Assembly (NCBI RefSeq): GCF_030450055.1
Contig: NZ_CP118480.1
Location: forward strand, 2,569,415-2,633,414
DNA length: 64,000 nucleotides
Direction of reading: 5' to 3'
Source of the DNA: Gallaecimonas kandeliae
GTDB taxonomy: Bacteria; Pseudomonadota; Gammaproteobacteria; Enterobacterales; Gallaecimonadaceae
The notes under the pieces are model-generated. The model made no database searches. It was given only the letters and a program-made list of their open reading frames with translations, and was not told the origin of the DNA. A program made the position numbers and the translations under genes. Positions 33,888 through 41,964 of this stretch are shown here, one piece after another (positions within the stretch are counted from its first letter, which is position 1; the number at the start of each line of letters is the position of its first letter).

Positions 33888-36659
33888 TCAGGGGGCCGCC
33901 GCGCTGCCTGCCTTGCTGTCTCCACTGGCGGTTTGAAGCCATTCCCTGCGCTGCTGCAGCTCGCAAAAAATGGTCGACTCACTGCCCAGGTACCGCACCT
34001 TGGCAAAACTCTGCTCGATAAGTTCGGCACCTTGCTGCCGTTCGCCCAGATGCCAGAGTATTTCCCCCAGGCGCGACTCCGCCTGTGCCGTGGTGGGGGT
34101 GCCGGGGGGATAGCGTTTATTGAAGATGGCGAGGCTTTTTTCGGCATAGGGCCTGGCCTCGGCCCACCTGGCCTGGGCCATATAGCGGAGCACGTACACC
34201 GAGGCCGTTTGCCCGAAAATAAAGGCATCCGCCGGCACCACTGTAGCGAATATCTTATCGGCCCCCTGCAGCAGGGACTCGGCTTCTTGATAGTGCTGCT
34301 GCATGACGGCCACATGGGCCAGGTACATCTCGCTGGTGGCCACACCCGGGGTGTCTTTGCCGTAGCTGATGCTGTTGTCTTTGATGGCCTGGTCGATCAG
34401 CTCACGGCCGGCGGCGGGCTGGCCAAGGATGGCCGTCGCTATGCCGCGCATGCCGATCAGGGGGAAGACCTTGGCCGACTCGGGCGGAAATTTCCTGGCA
34501 TTGATGTCGTAGGCTCGCTGCAGATCCGCCAGGGCCTTGTCGTAGTAGCCGAGCAACATGTAGCTGGGGGCCCGCTGGCGCAACAGCAAGGAGACATTGT
34601 CCTCGTCGAGGGCGAGGGACAGTTCCTTATCAAGCACGGCGATGGCGGCCAGTACATCGCCATTTTTTTTCAGCACGTCGGCATAGCGGGTGACGGCCGT
34701 GATGCGGGCGCCGTTGTTGGGCTCCAAGGCAGCCAGCGCCAAACGGTAGCCTTTCTCGACCAGCTGCAGGGCCAGTCCGGGATCCTCGGTGAAGGAAAAG
34801 AAACCGGCATCCGCATAGGCGGTGACCAGGAAGGGATCCTTGGCGCCCAGGGTCGCCTCCAGATCCGTCACCAGGGCGCGGGCCGTCTGCGCCGCCTCTT
34901 TAAACCTGTCCTTGTGGTAATAGGCTGCGGCGAGATCGAGCTGCAACTGCTTGAGCACCAGGTAATCTTTCTGGGGCAGGCGCTTGTAGAGGGCCAAGGC
35001 CTGGTTCACCAATGCCAGGGCCTCGTCCAGCTTGCCCTGGTTGATGGCGTCGCGGCTCAGGAAGGCCTTCACCATGGCCAACTGGGTGTTGTTGCCACCG
35101 CCGGCAGCCAATTCGCTATGGGCCTGTTGCAGCAGTGCCCTGCCTTCTTCGACCCTGTTGGTACTTAAATAGAGGTTGCCGAGTTTGGCCTTGTCGAAGG
35201 CCAGATCCTGGCTGATGCCATGCTGATCCTTGAGACCGACAATGGCTTTTTGCAGTTTTGCCGCCTCCTGGACCTGGCCCACGGATTGGGTCACGGCCAC
35301 CAGGGTTTGCAGCAGCCGGATCTTCACCTCAGGCCTTTCCTCCAGGGCGCCTGTGGTTTGCTTGACCATGGTCTTCACGAACTGCTGGATATCTATGGGC
35401 TGCCCCTGGGCTTTTTTGGGGGAGGCTTCTTCGAAGGTATCCGTCAGCAGTTGGATGACCTGGTTGGCGGTGGCGGCTTCCTGTCCCAATTGGTGGGTAA
35501 GGTGAAAGCTGATGGCCAGGCCACCAATCAAGCTGGTCAGCAGGCCCCCTGCCAGCGCACTGACCAGCGGATGGCGCTTGAGCAGCTTGCCGAGGCGATA
35601 GCTCGGGGTGGCGCGGCTGGCCGACACCGGCAGGTTATTCAAGAAGCGCTGGATGTCCCGGGCCAGCTCACTGACGGTGCCGTACCTGTCCTCTGGCTTT
35701 TTGGCCAGGGCCTTGAGGGCGATGTTGTCCAGATCCCGGGCTATGCCCTTGCGCCTTTGGCTCGGCGCCAGGGGTTGTTGCTGGCAGATGGCCTCCAGGG
35801 TCGCGGCCCTGTCACCCTCCAGGAGGTGGGGGGATTGGCCGGTCAGCAACTGGTAGAGCAAGGCCCCCAGGCCGTAGATATCGGTGGCGGTGGTGACGGG
35901 CTGGCCGAGGATCTGCTCGGGGCTGGCGCAGCTCAGGGTCATGCCCTGGTCCTTGGGATCCCGGCTGTCGGCGCCCAGGGCCTTGCTGGTGCCGAAGTCG
36001 AGCAGCTTGACCAGGCCCTCACCGTTGACCAGCACGTTCTCGGCCTTGAGATCGCAATGGACGATCAAGCGGTTGTGGGCATAACCGACGGCGTCGCAGA
36101 TCCGCAAGAAGAGCTCCAGGCGATCGGCAAGCTTGAGACCCTCTGCCTGGCAATAGTCCCGCAGGTTCTGCCCCTGGACGTATTCCATCACCAGGTAGGG
36201 GCGCTGGTCCTCGGTCAGGCCGCCGTCCAGCAGCATGGCGATATGGGGGTGTTGTAGCTTGGCCAGCAGCTGGCGCTCGGCGGCGAAGAGGCCGGCCTCA
36301 TCGTGGCTGGAAAAGGCGGCGGCCAGCTTGATGGCCACCAACTGCTGGTATTGGCCGTCGGCCCTTTCGGCCAGGAAGACCACCCCCATGCCACCACGGC
36401 CTATCTCTTCGAGGATGCGGTAAGGGCCCAGCATCTGCCCGGGCTCTAGTTGCGCCCCCCAGTCGCGGACCTGGCTGCCGATCAGCGCCTGGGCGACGCT
36501 GGCCTGGCTGCCTTGGGCGGTGGCGTGTTCGAGGAGGCGCAGCACCTCTTGGCGTTCATCCTCGCTGCAGTCGGCCTCAGCCAGGAAGCCGGCCCTGGCT
36601 TCGGCGGCCAGGTCCAGGCAGGCATCGAACAGGGCCTTGATACGGACCAGATCAGGCAT
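33888..36659 (-). CDS. Membrane Ser/Thr protein kinase with periplasmic TPR domain
   Basis: A 923-residue kinase. Residues 1-70 form an N-terminal helical region; the kinase domain (~78-345) has the glycine loop IGRGGMGVVFLA, the ATP lysine in VAIKLA (Lys111), catalytic loop HCDLKAENVL (201-210) and DFG (221-223). The HRD arginine is replaced by cysteine, while the catalytic Asp203 and Asn208 are kept. A membrane helix follows at ~364-385, then ~530 residues of TPR-like helices outside the membrane, probably the sensor. ATG 36659 overlaps the sigma-factor stop by 8 nt, matching ECF43-type sigma/kinase pairs, where the kinase activates the sigma factor by phosphorylation. Confidence 0.9.
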   Translation of the reverse strand: MPDLVRIKALFDACLDLAAEARAGFLAEADCSEDERQEVLRLLEHATAQGSQASVAQALIGSQVRDWGAQLEPGQMLGPYRILEEIGRGGMGVVFLAERADGQYQQLVAIKLAAAFSSHDEAGLFAAERQLLAKLQHPHIAMLLDGGLTEDQRPYLVMEYVQGQNLRDYCQAEGLKLADRLELFLRICDAVGYAHNRLIVHCDLKAENVLVNGEGLVKLLDFGTSKALGADSRDPKDQGMTLSCASPEQILGQPVTTATDIYGLGALLYQLLTGQSPHLLEGDRAATLEAICQQQPLAPSQRRKGIARDLDNIALKALAKKPEDRYGTVSELARDIQRFLNNLPVSASRATPSYRLGKLLKRHPLVSALAGGLLTSLIGGLAISFHLTHQLGQEAATANQVIQLLTDTFEEASPKKAQGQPIDIQQFVKTMVKQTTGALEERPEVKIRLLQTLVAVTQSVGQVQEAAKLQKAIVGLKDQHGISQDLAFDKAKLGNLYLSTNRVEEGRALLQQAHSELAAGGGNNTQLAMVKAFLSRDAINQGKLDEALALVNQALALYKRLPQKDYLVLKQLQLDLAAAYYHKDRFKEAAQTARALVTDLEATLGAKDPFLVTAYADAGFFSFTEDPGLALQLVEKGYRLALAALEPNNGARITAVTRYADVLKKNGDVLAAIAVLDKELSLALDEDNVSLLLRQRAPSYMLLGYYDKALADLQRAYDINARKFPPESAKVFPLIGMRGIATAILGQPAAGRELIDQAIKDNSISYGKDTPGVATSEMYLAHVAVMQQHYQEAESLLQGADKIFATVVPADAFIFGQTASVYVLRYMAQARWAEARPYAEKSLAIFNKRYPPGTPTTAQAESRLGEILWHLGERQQGAELIEQSFAKVRYLGSESTIFCELQQRREWLQTASGDSKAGSAAAP

Positions 36660-37191
36660 AAACGGCAGTGCCTCCCTGGCCCAGGCGGTCTTGCAAGAAG
36701 GCGCGGGCAAAAGTCAGCTCCCGCTCCACGGTGCGCAGGCTTAAGGACAGGGTGTCGGCCACCTTCTGCTGGGGAAAACCGGCGAAGTAATGGAGTTCGA
36801 CTATGGCTTCCATCCGCTCACCCAGGCAGCTCATCTGCGCTATGCACTGGTCGACGGCGATCAGCCCCTCGTTCTCGCAGGCTTCGCTCAGCAACTCGTC
36901 CAGCCATTGGGTCCGGATGGCCCCGCCGCCGCGCTTGTCCGCCATCTTGGCCCTGGCATGGTCGATCAGCAGGTGCCGCATGGCCTTGGCGGCGGTGCGG
37001 TAGAGGTGTTCCTTGTTGTGGTAGTGGCCGTCCGATTCGATAAGCCTGACGCAGGCCTCATGGACCACTTCCGTGGTCTGCAAGGTGAGGTTGTGGCCGT
37101 ACTGGACCAGGATCCGGTTGGCACAGGCTTTAAGCTCCCGGTAGAGGGCCGGGCTTATGGTCAGGTCTGCTGAAGTCAAAGGCTGGTTCAA
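36652..37191 (-). CDS. ECF sigma factor, ECF43-like, paired with a Ser/Thr kinase
   Basis: A 179-residue sigma factor of the SigSPK/TIGR02999 type. Region 2 reads LQTTEVVHEACVRLIES (residues ~37-53) and KEHLYRTAAKAMRHLLIDHARAK; region 4 has QQKVADTLSLSLRTVERELTFARAFL as helix-turn-helix. The usual acidic DAED motif of region 2.2 is replaced by TTEV. In Vibrio parahaemolyticus EcfP (ECF43) such a sigma factor depends on threonine phosphorylation by its neighbour kinase PknT. Thr39 and Thr40 are candidates here. No anti-sigma factor gene is adjacent. The gene overlaps the kinase gene by 8 nt. Confidence 0.88.
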   Translation of the reverse strand: MNQPLTSADLTISPALYRELKACANRILVQYGHNLTLQTTEVVHEACVRLIESDGHYHNKEHLYRTAAKAMRHLLIDHARAKMADKRGGGAIRTQWLDELLSEACENEGLIAVDQCIAQMSCLGERMEAIVELHYFAGFPQQKVADTLSLSLRTVERELTFARAFLQDRLGQGGTAVYA

Positions 37192-37235
37192 AAGCAGTCT
37201 CCCCTGGTCTCACAAAAAGGTCTTCGCCGCAGCTA

Positions 37236-37544
37236 TCAATGTTTCGGCCCTTTGGCCTTGCTCAAGAGCGTATCCATCAAGTGTTCGAACTCTTGGAATT
37301 TCGCATCCAGCTTGGCGAAGGCGGCGTTGTTGTCCTCGAACATCCCGTCCTGGATGGCTTCGACGTAGAGCTTGATCACCGACAGCGGGGTGCGCAGCTG
37401 GTGCAGCACCTGGGCCAGGAACTGCGCCTGTATGTCCTTTATTTCCTCTTCGCTCAACGGGATAGCGTTATCCTCTGAGCGCTGCCGAATGCGCTCCGTC
37501 AAATCGAGCGGTGTTCCTTTGGGATCTTTCATCGCGGTGCACAT
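37236..37544 (-). CDS. Stand-alone histidine-kinase dimerisation (HisKA/DHp) domain protein
   Basis: Only 102 residues, with no ATPase domain. Residues ~35-95 form a HisKA hairpin with the phospho-accepting His48 in VLHQLRTPLSVIKLYVEA. The H-box and what follows (EAIQDGMFEDN, then a second helix FQEFEHLMDTLL) closely resemble the DHp of the sensor kinase encoded nearby (THDLRTPLAMVKVQLEAMQDGV). It could be a phosphotransfer partner, a dimerisation competitor of the sensor, or a truncated paralogue. ATG 37544 is assumed; ATG 37532 is possible. A promoter-like direct repeat lies just upstream. Confidence 0.78.
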   Translation of the reverse strand: MCTAMKDPKGTPLDLTERIRQRSEDNAIPLSEEEIKDIQAQFLAQVLHQLRTPLSVIKLYVEAIQDGMFEDNNAAFAKLDAKFQEFEHLMDTLLSKAKGPKH

Positions 37545-37570
37545 CCGTTGGCAAAACGCCTTGGGGACGG

Positions 37571-37606
37571 ATTGGAACAGGAAAATGTGCAGTGAATATG
37601 CAGAAG
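37571..37606 (-). promoter_or_regulatory. Shared operator-like element, copy A (upstream of the DHp-only gene)
   Basis: On the minus strand: TGCATATTCAC (37592-37602) followed directly by TGCACATTTTC (37581-37591), an 11-bp direct repeat, then CCTGTTCCAAT. The same element occurs in plus orientation at 41716-41751. Direct repeats with one-turn spacing are typical sites for OmpR-family regulators. Confidence 0.72.
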
Positions 37607-37622
37607 GGGGGCGCCCCTTGGC

Positions 37623-38297
37623 TCAGCTCATCTCGAACTTGTAGCCGGCGCCGTAGACGGAGTGGATGACATCCTGGCCAAGGCCCAGGGCCGACAGCTT
37701 CTTGCGCAGGTTGCGGATATGGCTGTCCACGGTACGGTCAGAGACGTCACGATAATCCTGGTAGACCAGATCCATGATCTGGCCGCGGGAATAGATACGG
37801 CTGGGATTGGCGTAAAGCAGGTGGAAGAGTTTGAACTCGATGGCCGTCAGCACGGCGCTGCCGGCCTGGAAGCCCACCTGGAGGCTGTCGGCATCCACCC
37901 TCAGCCCCGGCTCCTGTGCCGGGCTGCGCTGCAGGCGGCGCAGTTGCACCTTGACCCTGGCCACCAACTCCTTCACCGAATAGGGCTTGCAGACATAGTC
38001 GTCGGCCCCTATCTCCAGGCCCACCAGCCGGTCAACCTCCTCCATCTTGGCCGTGGTCATGATGATCGGCATGTCGGAAAAGGCCCTGACTTCCTCACAA
38101 ACCGCCAGCCCCTGCTTGGTGGGCAGGTCGAGATCCAGCAGCATCACGGCAGGCCGGTGCGCCTTCACCCAGTCGGCCACCCCGACGCCGTCGGCAAAGT
38201 GCTGCGTCCGCAGGCCCGCGGCCTTCAGGTACATCAGGACTATGTCGGCAATTTCCAGGTCGTCTTCGACCAGGACTATGGTGTCGGTCATGGGCAT
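37623..38297 (-). CDS. OmpR-family response regulator
   Basis: A 224-residue regulator. The receiver domain has EDD near residue 11, phospho-acceptor Asp55 in VMLLDLDLPTKQG, and CKPYS with the conserved lysine. The C-terminal winged helix has LTAIEFKLFHLLYANPSRIYSRGQIMDLVY-type recognition and DRTVDSHIRNLRKKL. Resembles BaeR/RstA types. The start is taken as ATG 38297 (ATG 38291 is also possible); it lies 7 bp after the sensor kinase gene, so both form one operon. Candidate DNA targets are the two copies of the 11-bp direct repeat described nearby. Confidence 0.9.
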   Translation of the reverse strand: MPMTDTIVLVEDDLEIADIVLMYLKAAGLRTQHFADGVGVADWVKAHRPAVMLLDLDLPTKQGLAVCEEVRAFSDMPIIMTTAKMEEVDRLVGLEIGADDYVCKPYSVKELVARVKVQLRRLQRSPAQEPGLRVDADSLQVGFQAGSAVLTAIEFKLFHLLYANPSRIYSRGQIMDLVYQDYRDVSDRTVDSHIRNLRKKLSALGLGQDVIHSVYGAGYKFEMS

Positions 38298-38304
38298 GGG
38301 GCTT

Positions 38305-41300
38305 TCACAGGGGAAGCTTGATTGTAATGGCCAGGCCGCCGAGAGCGGAAGCGTCGGCCGAGATCTCACCGCCATGGGCCTCGACTATGGACTTGCAGAT
38401 CCAAAGCCCCAGCCCAGAGCCGGACTGGCTCTGGGCGCGGGTGGATTCGGCGCGGTAGAGCCGCTCGAAAATGCGTTCGCGCTCCTCGCTGCTCGGCCCC
38501 GGGTTGCTGTCTTCGACCCTCAACACCGCCCAGGCCCCTTCCTCACCGAGGCTGACCTGCACCAGGCCCTGGTTGTCGGTGTAGCGGTAACTGTTTTTCA
38601 AAAGGTTGTTCAGCACCTGCACCAGGCGGCCCTCGTCAGCCATGACCTCGAGGCCAGGCGAGCTGCTGTCCACCAGCGCCAGGCGGAGCTGCTTTTGCTG
38701 CATCATGGCCTGGAAGGCGTCCACCACCGAGGCCACCAGCTTGCCAAGCTCAACAGGCGCCTTGTGCAGCACCAGGGCGCCGGAGTCCATCAGCGACAGC
38801 TGGTAGATGTCCCCCACCAGGTGGTTGAGGCCGGCCAGGCGGGCCTGCAGGGCCTCGTAGGACCTTTCGTCGGGCTGCAAGACGCCGTCCTGCATGGCTT
38901 CCAGTTGCACCTTGACCATGGCCAGGGGAGTGCGCAGGTCATGGGTGACTTCGGCCAGCATCTGGTTCTTCTGCTCCATCAGCTCGGTCATCATCTCGGC
39001 CTTACGGATGGCTTCACGCTTCTCGAAGGCATCCTGTTGCTTGGCCTTAGCCACCGCCAAGCGCCAGCGGAACAGCCAGGCCAGCATCAAGGTGCCCAGC
39101 AGCAACATCAGCAGCCGAAACCACAGGGTCTCGAAGAACTTGGGCTCTATCACCACCTTCAGGGTCAAGGGTGAGCCGCTCCATTGCCCCTTGCGGTTGC
39201 TGCCCTCGATCCTGAGCTGGTAGTCGCCGGGCGGCAGGGCCGTGTATTTGGCCTGGCGGACATCGGTCGGGGTGGAAACCCAATCCGGGTCGTAGCCGAC
39301 CAGTTGGTAGCGGTAACGGTTTGCCTTGGGATCGGAATAATCGAGGGAGGCAAAGCGCAGGGAAAACTGGCCGGCGTCGCTGGGCACCCGGATCTCGGGG
39401 TGCGAATAGTCATAGGTCAGCCGCCTGTTGCCCACTTCCAGGTCGGTGACGGCCAGGGGAGCCAGGTAACCCCAGGCAGGTCCCGCCGCCTTGTCCATCA
39501 GCGCCAGGCCGTCCATGGAGGCGTGCAGCAGGAGGCTGTCGTTCAAGGCAAAGAAGTCCCTGTCCAGGCCCTGGCCCAGGGCACCGTCCGCTTCGGACAG
39601 CGCCTGCAGCAGCTGCCCGTCCTCGCCCAGCAGGTAGCGGGTGCCCAGCCAGTAATGGCCGTTGTCCAGTTGCAGCAAGCCGTCTTCACTGTCGGCCTGC
39701 GCCGTCGCCTGCTCGGCGAAAGGCACGAAACGCAGCTGGCCCTTATCCTCCGACACCAGCCGGTCGATGCCGGCCCTGTGGTAGACCAGGATCTCGCCTT
39801 TACGGTTTTGCAGCACCTGCACTATCAGGTTGCTGCGCAAGGTGCCCTGGGTGCCCTCGGCCTGGGAATAGAAGCGGACCCGGTCCTGGCCGCTGTCGAT
39901 CACCCCTAGGCCGCTGGTGGTGCCTATCCAAAGCCGGTTTTGCTTGTCCACCGTCAGCCGCCTGGCATAGGTGATGAAAGGTGAACCGTCCTGGTTTTTC
40001 GGCAGGCTGAAACTCAGGGTGTTGAGGTCGAGCTTCACCAGGCCGCGGTCGGACCCTATCCAGAGCTCCCCTTTCTTGCCAAGGGCAAAATGGCGGATGA
40101 AGACCCCCGCCGTCTTGGCCAGGGGCAAGGTGAAAGCCTTCACGTCCTGGCTGGCCAAATCGACCCGGAAGATATCGCCGTTGCCGCCGCCGAACCAATA
40201 ATGGCCATCGGGCGCCTTGATGCCGCAGAAGAAGGGGGTGTTTTTGAAGGCTGGAGAGGTGAGCAGGGGCTCGCTCTTTCCTGAGCCCAGGTCGAGCCGG
40301 CTGGTCTGGTTCTGGTTAATGACGATCAGCTGCGAATCGTCGATCTTCAAGACGCCGGCCAGGTAGGCGCTGAAGGCGCTTTCCAGTTGGGGGGCATAGC
40401 GGTCGAAATAGCGAAAGCGCCGTGTCTGGGGGTTGTAGAACTGCAGGCCGACGTTGGACACCCCCAGCCAGACAAGGCCCGACCTTGACTTGAGCATGGG
40501 GAGGACAATGTCACCGCGCAGGCCATGTTTATCCAGCAGGTTGCCCCGCAAGACCTTCTTCAGGCGCCCCGTGCCGGCGTCGCGGATCTCCACCCCAAGG
40601 GCGCCCGACAGCCAGACCTCCTTGCCCGTTTCGACGATGTCGGTATTGGCGGCGTCCTGCCGCGACGCGGGCGTTTCCAACCGGGTCACAGTCCCTGGCC
40701 CGGGCGCCACCAGGTAGGTGCCCTGTTTTTGGGTCGCCAGCCAGAGCCGGCCGTCTTTGGCCCTGTGAATGCGCCTGACCACCACCCCTTTAAGGGCCTC
40801 GAAGTCGCCGCCCTTGGCCAGGGCAAAGTGGCCCTCGGCGGGGTTGAAGCGGGCCAGGCCCTTGGCCGAGGACAGCCAGAGCCGCCCTTGGCCGTCGAAG
40901 GCCAGGTCGAGCAGGTAATTGAAGTACTTGTCCTTGGGGTTGTCGGCGGAAACGAAGTGGCCGAAGTGCCGGCGGGAAAGGTCCAGCTTGTCGAGGCCGA
41001 AGCTGTGGGCAAGCCACAGGTTGCCTTCTTTGTCCTTCTTGATGGCGTTGATCTGGCTGGCGCCGATGCCGTCGGGGTTTTGCTTGTTTGGCTTGAATTG
41101 CTCGAACCGGTAACTGCGCAAGTCCAGCCGGAACAGGCCGCTGGCCATGGTGCCGATCCACAGAAAGTCGCCATCGGCCAAGAGGGAACGGACGTAGATG
41201 TTGGAGACGTCGAAGGGCATGCCTTCGGAGGTCATCTTGCGGTTTTCATAGCCGTCAAAGCGGTACAGGCCCCGCTGGGTTCCCACCCAGATAAAGCCCC

Positions 41301-41478
41301 TGTCGTCCTGCGCCAGCTTCAACAATTCCTGGCTTGCCAAGGCGGTATCGGCGGTATCGGCGGTAAAGAGGGTCGGTGCGAACAGGCTTTCGTCAAACTG
41401 CTCTTCCGCCTGGCCTGCTGCGCAAAAAACCAATAAAAAACAAGCGCATAACCTGGCAAGGCATGAGAAAGGAGACAT
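38305..41478 (-). CDS. Sensor histidine kinase with periplasmic two-component beta-propeller (reg_prop, Y_Y_Y)
   Basis: About 1057 residues. After a signal peptide (CLARLCACFLLVFCAAGQA) come ~13 reg_prop repeats (patterns such as GFIWVGTQRGLYRFDG, LWIGTMASGLFRLD and LWIGTTSGLGVID) forming two beta-propellers, then a Y_Y_Y domain ending in LPPGDYQLRIEGSNRKG, a membrane helix (~795-815), a HisKA domain with the histidine in VTHDLRTPLAM, and a HATPase domain (NNLLKNSYRY, GSGLGLWICKSI). Unlike the Bacteroides hybrid systems with this sensor, receiver and DNA-binding domains are on a separate protein. Start: ATG 41478 for the signal peptide. Confidence 0.92.
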   Translation of the reverse strand: MSPFSCLARLCACFLLVFCAAGQAEEQFDESLFAPTLFTADTADTALASQELLKLAQDDRGFIWVGTQRGLYRFDGYENRKMTSEGMPFDVSNIYVRSLLADGDFLWIGTMASGLFRLDLRSYRFEQFKPNKQNPDGIGASQINAIKKDKEGNLWLAHSFGLDKLDLSRRHFGHFVSADNPKDKYFNYLLDLAFDGQGRLWLSSAKGLARFNPAEGHFALAKGGDFEALKGVVVRRIHRAKDGRLWLATQKQGTYLVAPGPGTVTRLETPASRQDAANTDIVETGKEVWLSGALGVEIRDAGTGRLKKVLRGNLLDKHGLRGDIVLPMLKSRSGLVWLGVSNVGLQFYNPQTRRFRYFDRYAPQLESAFSAYLAGVLKIDDSQLIVINQNQTSRLDLGSGKSEPLLTSPAFKNTPFFCGIKAPDGHYWFGGGNGDIFRVDLASQDVKAFTLPLAKTAGVFIRHFALGKKGELWIGSDRGLVKLDLNTLSFSLPKNQDGSPFITYARRLTVDKQNRLWIGTTSGLGVIDSGQDRVRFYSQAEGTQGTLRSNLIVQVLQNRKGEILVYHRAGIDRLVSEDKGQLRFVPFAEQATAQADSEDGLLQLDNGHYWLGTRYLLGEDGQLLQALSEADGALGQGLDRDFFALNDSLLLHASMDGLALMDKAAGPAWGYLAPLAVTDLEVGNRRLTYDYSHPEIRVPSDAGQFSLRFASLDYSDPKANRYRYQLVGYDPDWVSTPTDVRQAKYTALPPGDYQLRIEGSNRKGQWSGSPLTLKVVIEPKFFETLWFRLLMLLLGTLMLAWLFRWRLAVAKAKQQDAFEKREAIRKAEMMTELMEQKNQMLAEVTHDLRTPLAMVKVQLEAMQDGVLQPDERSYEALQARLAGLNHLVGDIYQLSLMDSGALVLHKAPVELGKLVASVVDAFQAMMQQKQLRLALVDSSSPGLEVMADEGRLVQVLNNLLKNSYRYTDNQGLVQVSLGEEGAWAVLRVEDSNPGPSSEERERIFERLYRAESTRAQSQSGSGLGLWICKSIVEAHGGEISADASALGGLAITIKLPL

Positions 41479-41964
41479 GAAGAAATTAACTGGCCTGAGA
41501 TGTGGCCAGTCTGGCATAAGGCCAAGGCCAATACCACAGGCGGACAGGAGCTAGGCGCCCGCGATTCTTGGCCAAACGTCAGGGCCGTGATCCCGCTCTC
41601 ATCTCCCGCAAACCCAAGGTTCCCGTTGCGCCGGGGATGTCCCCCGCCCCCTTTTAAGCGCCGCCTTCAAGCCCGGCTTCGCGCCTTCTGGTTTGTCCAG
41701 TCGGCAGTCTCGGACCCTCTGCATATTCACTGCATATTTCCTTGTTCCAATTCGCCATCAAGGCATATGACCAACAGGCACCATGCCCGGTGCCTCAGCG
41801 CCGAAAGCAAAAAAGTGGATTTTTTTTGGCGGTTTTGCCGAAGCCAATCCGTTTATGGGAATAAGCCCGTCTCTTGCCAATGTTCAGCACTAGGCAGAGG
41901 CCCCTGTTATCGATAACCACCTGGATCCAAGGCGCCGTAACGAGCGGCACCCAGCGGAGGAACT
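41479..41964. other. Divergent intergenic region: sensor kinase / giant surface protein
   Basis: 486 bp without a convincing gene. It contains operator-like copy B (41716-41751), an AT-rich stretch with ATTTTTTTTGGCGG near 41820-41835, and a CCCCCGCCCCC-rich segment near 41640. A 49-codon frame starting ATG 41767 has no ribosome binding site. GGAGG (41957-41961) just before 41965 is the ribosome binding site of the giant gene. Confidence 0.6.
41716..41751 (+). promoter_or_regulatory. Shared operator-like element, copy B (upstream of the giant surface protein gene)
   Basis: TGCATATTCAC (41720-41730) followed by TGCATATTTCC (41731-41741) and TTGTTCCAAT. This matches copy A at 37571-37606 in inverted orientation along about 36 bp; similarity continues weakly into the next ~25 bp (CG-C-CAAGGC-T). 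It lies about 215 bp before the start of the giant gene and about 240 bp upstream of the sensor kinase start. Confidence 0.72.

Noticed and set aside
41767-41916. 49-codon ORF downstream of operator-like copy B
   Set aside because: No ribosome binding site, no similarity to the DHp protein which follows copy A.
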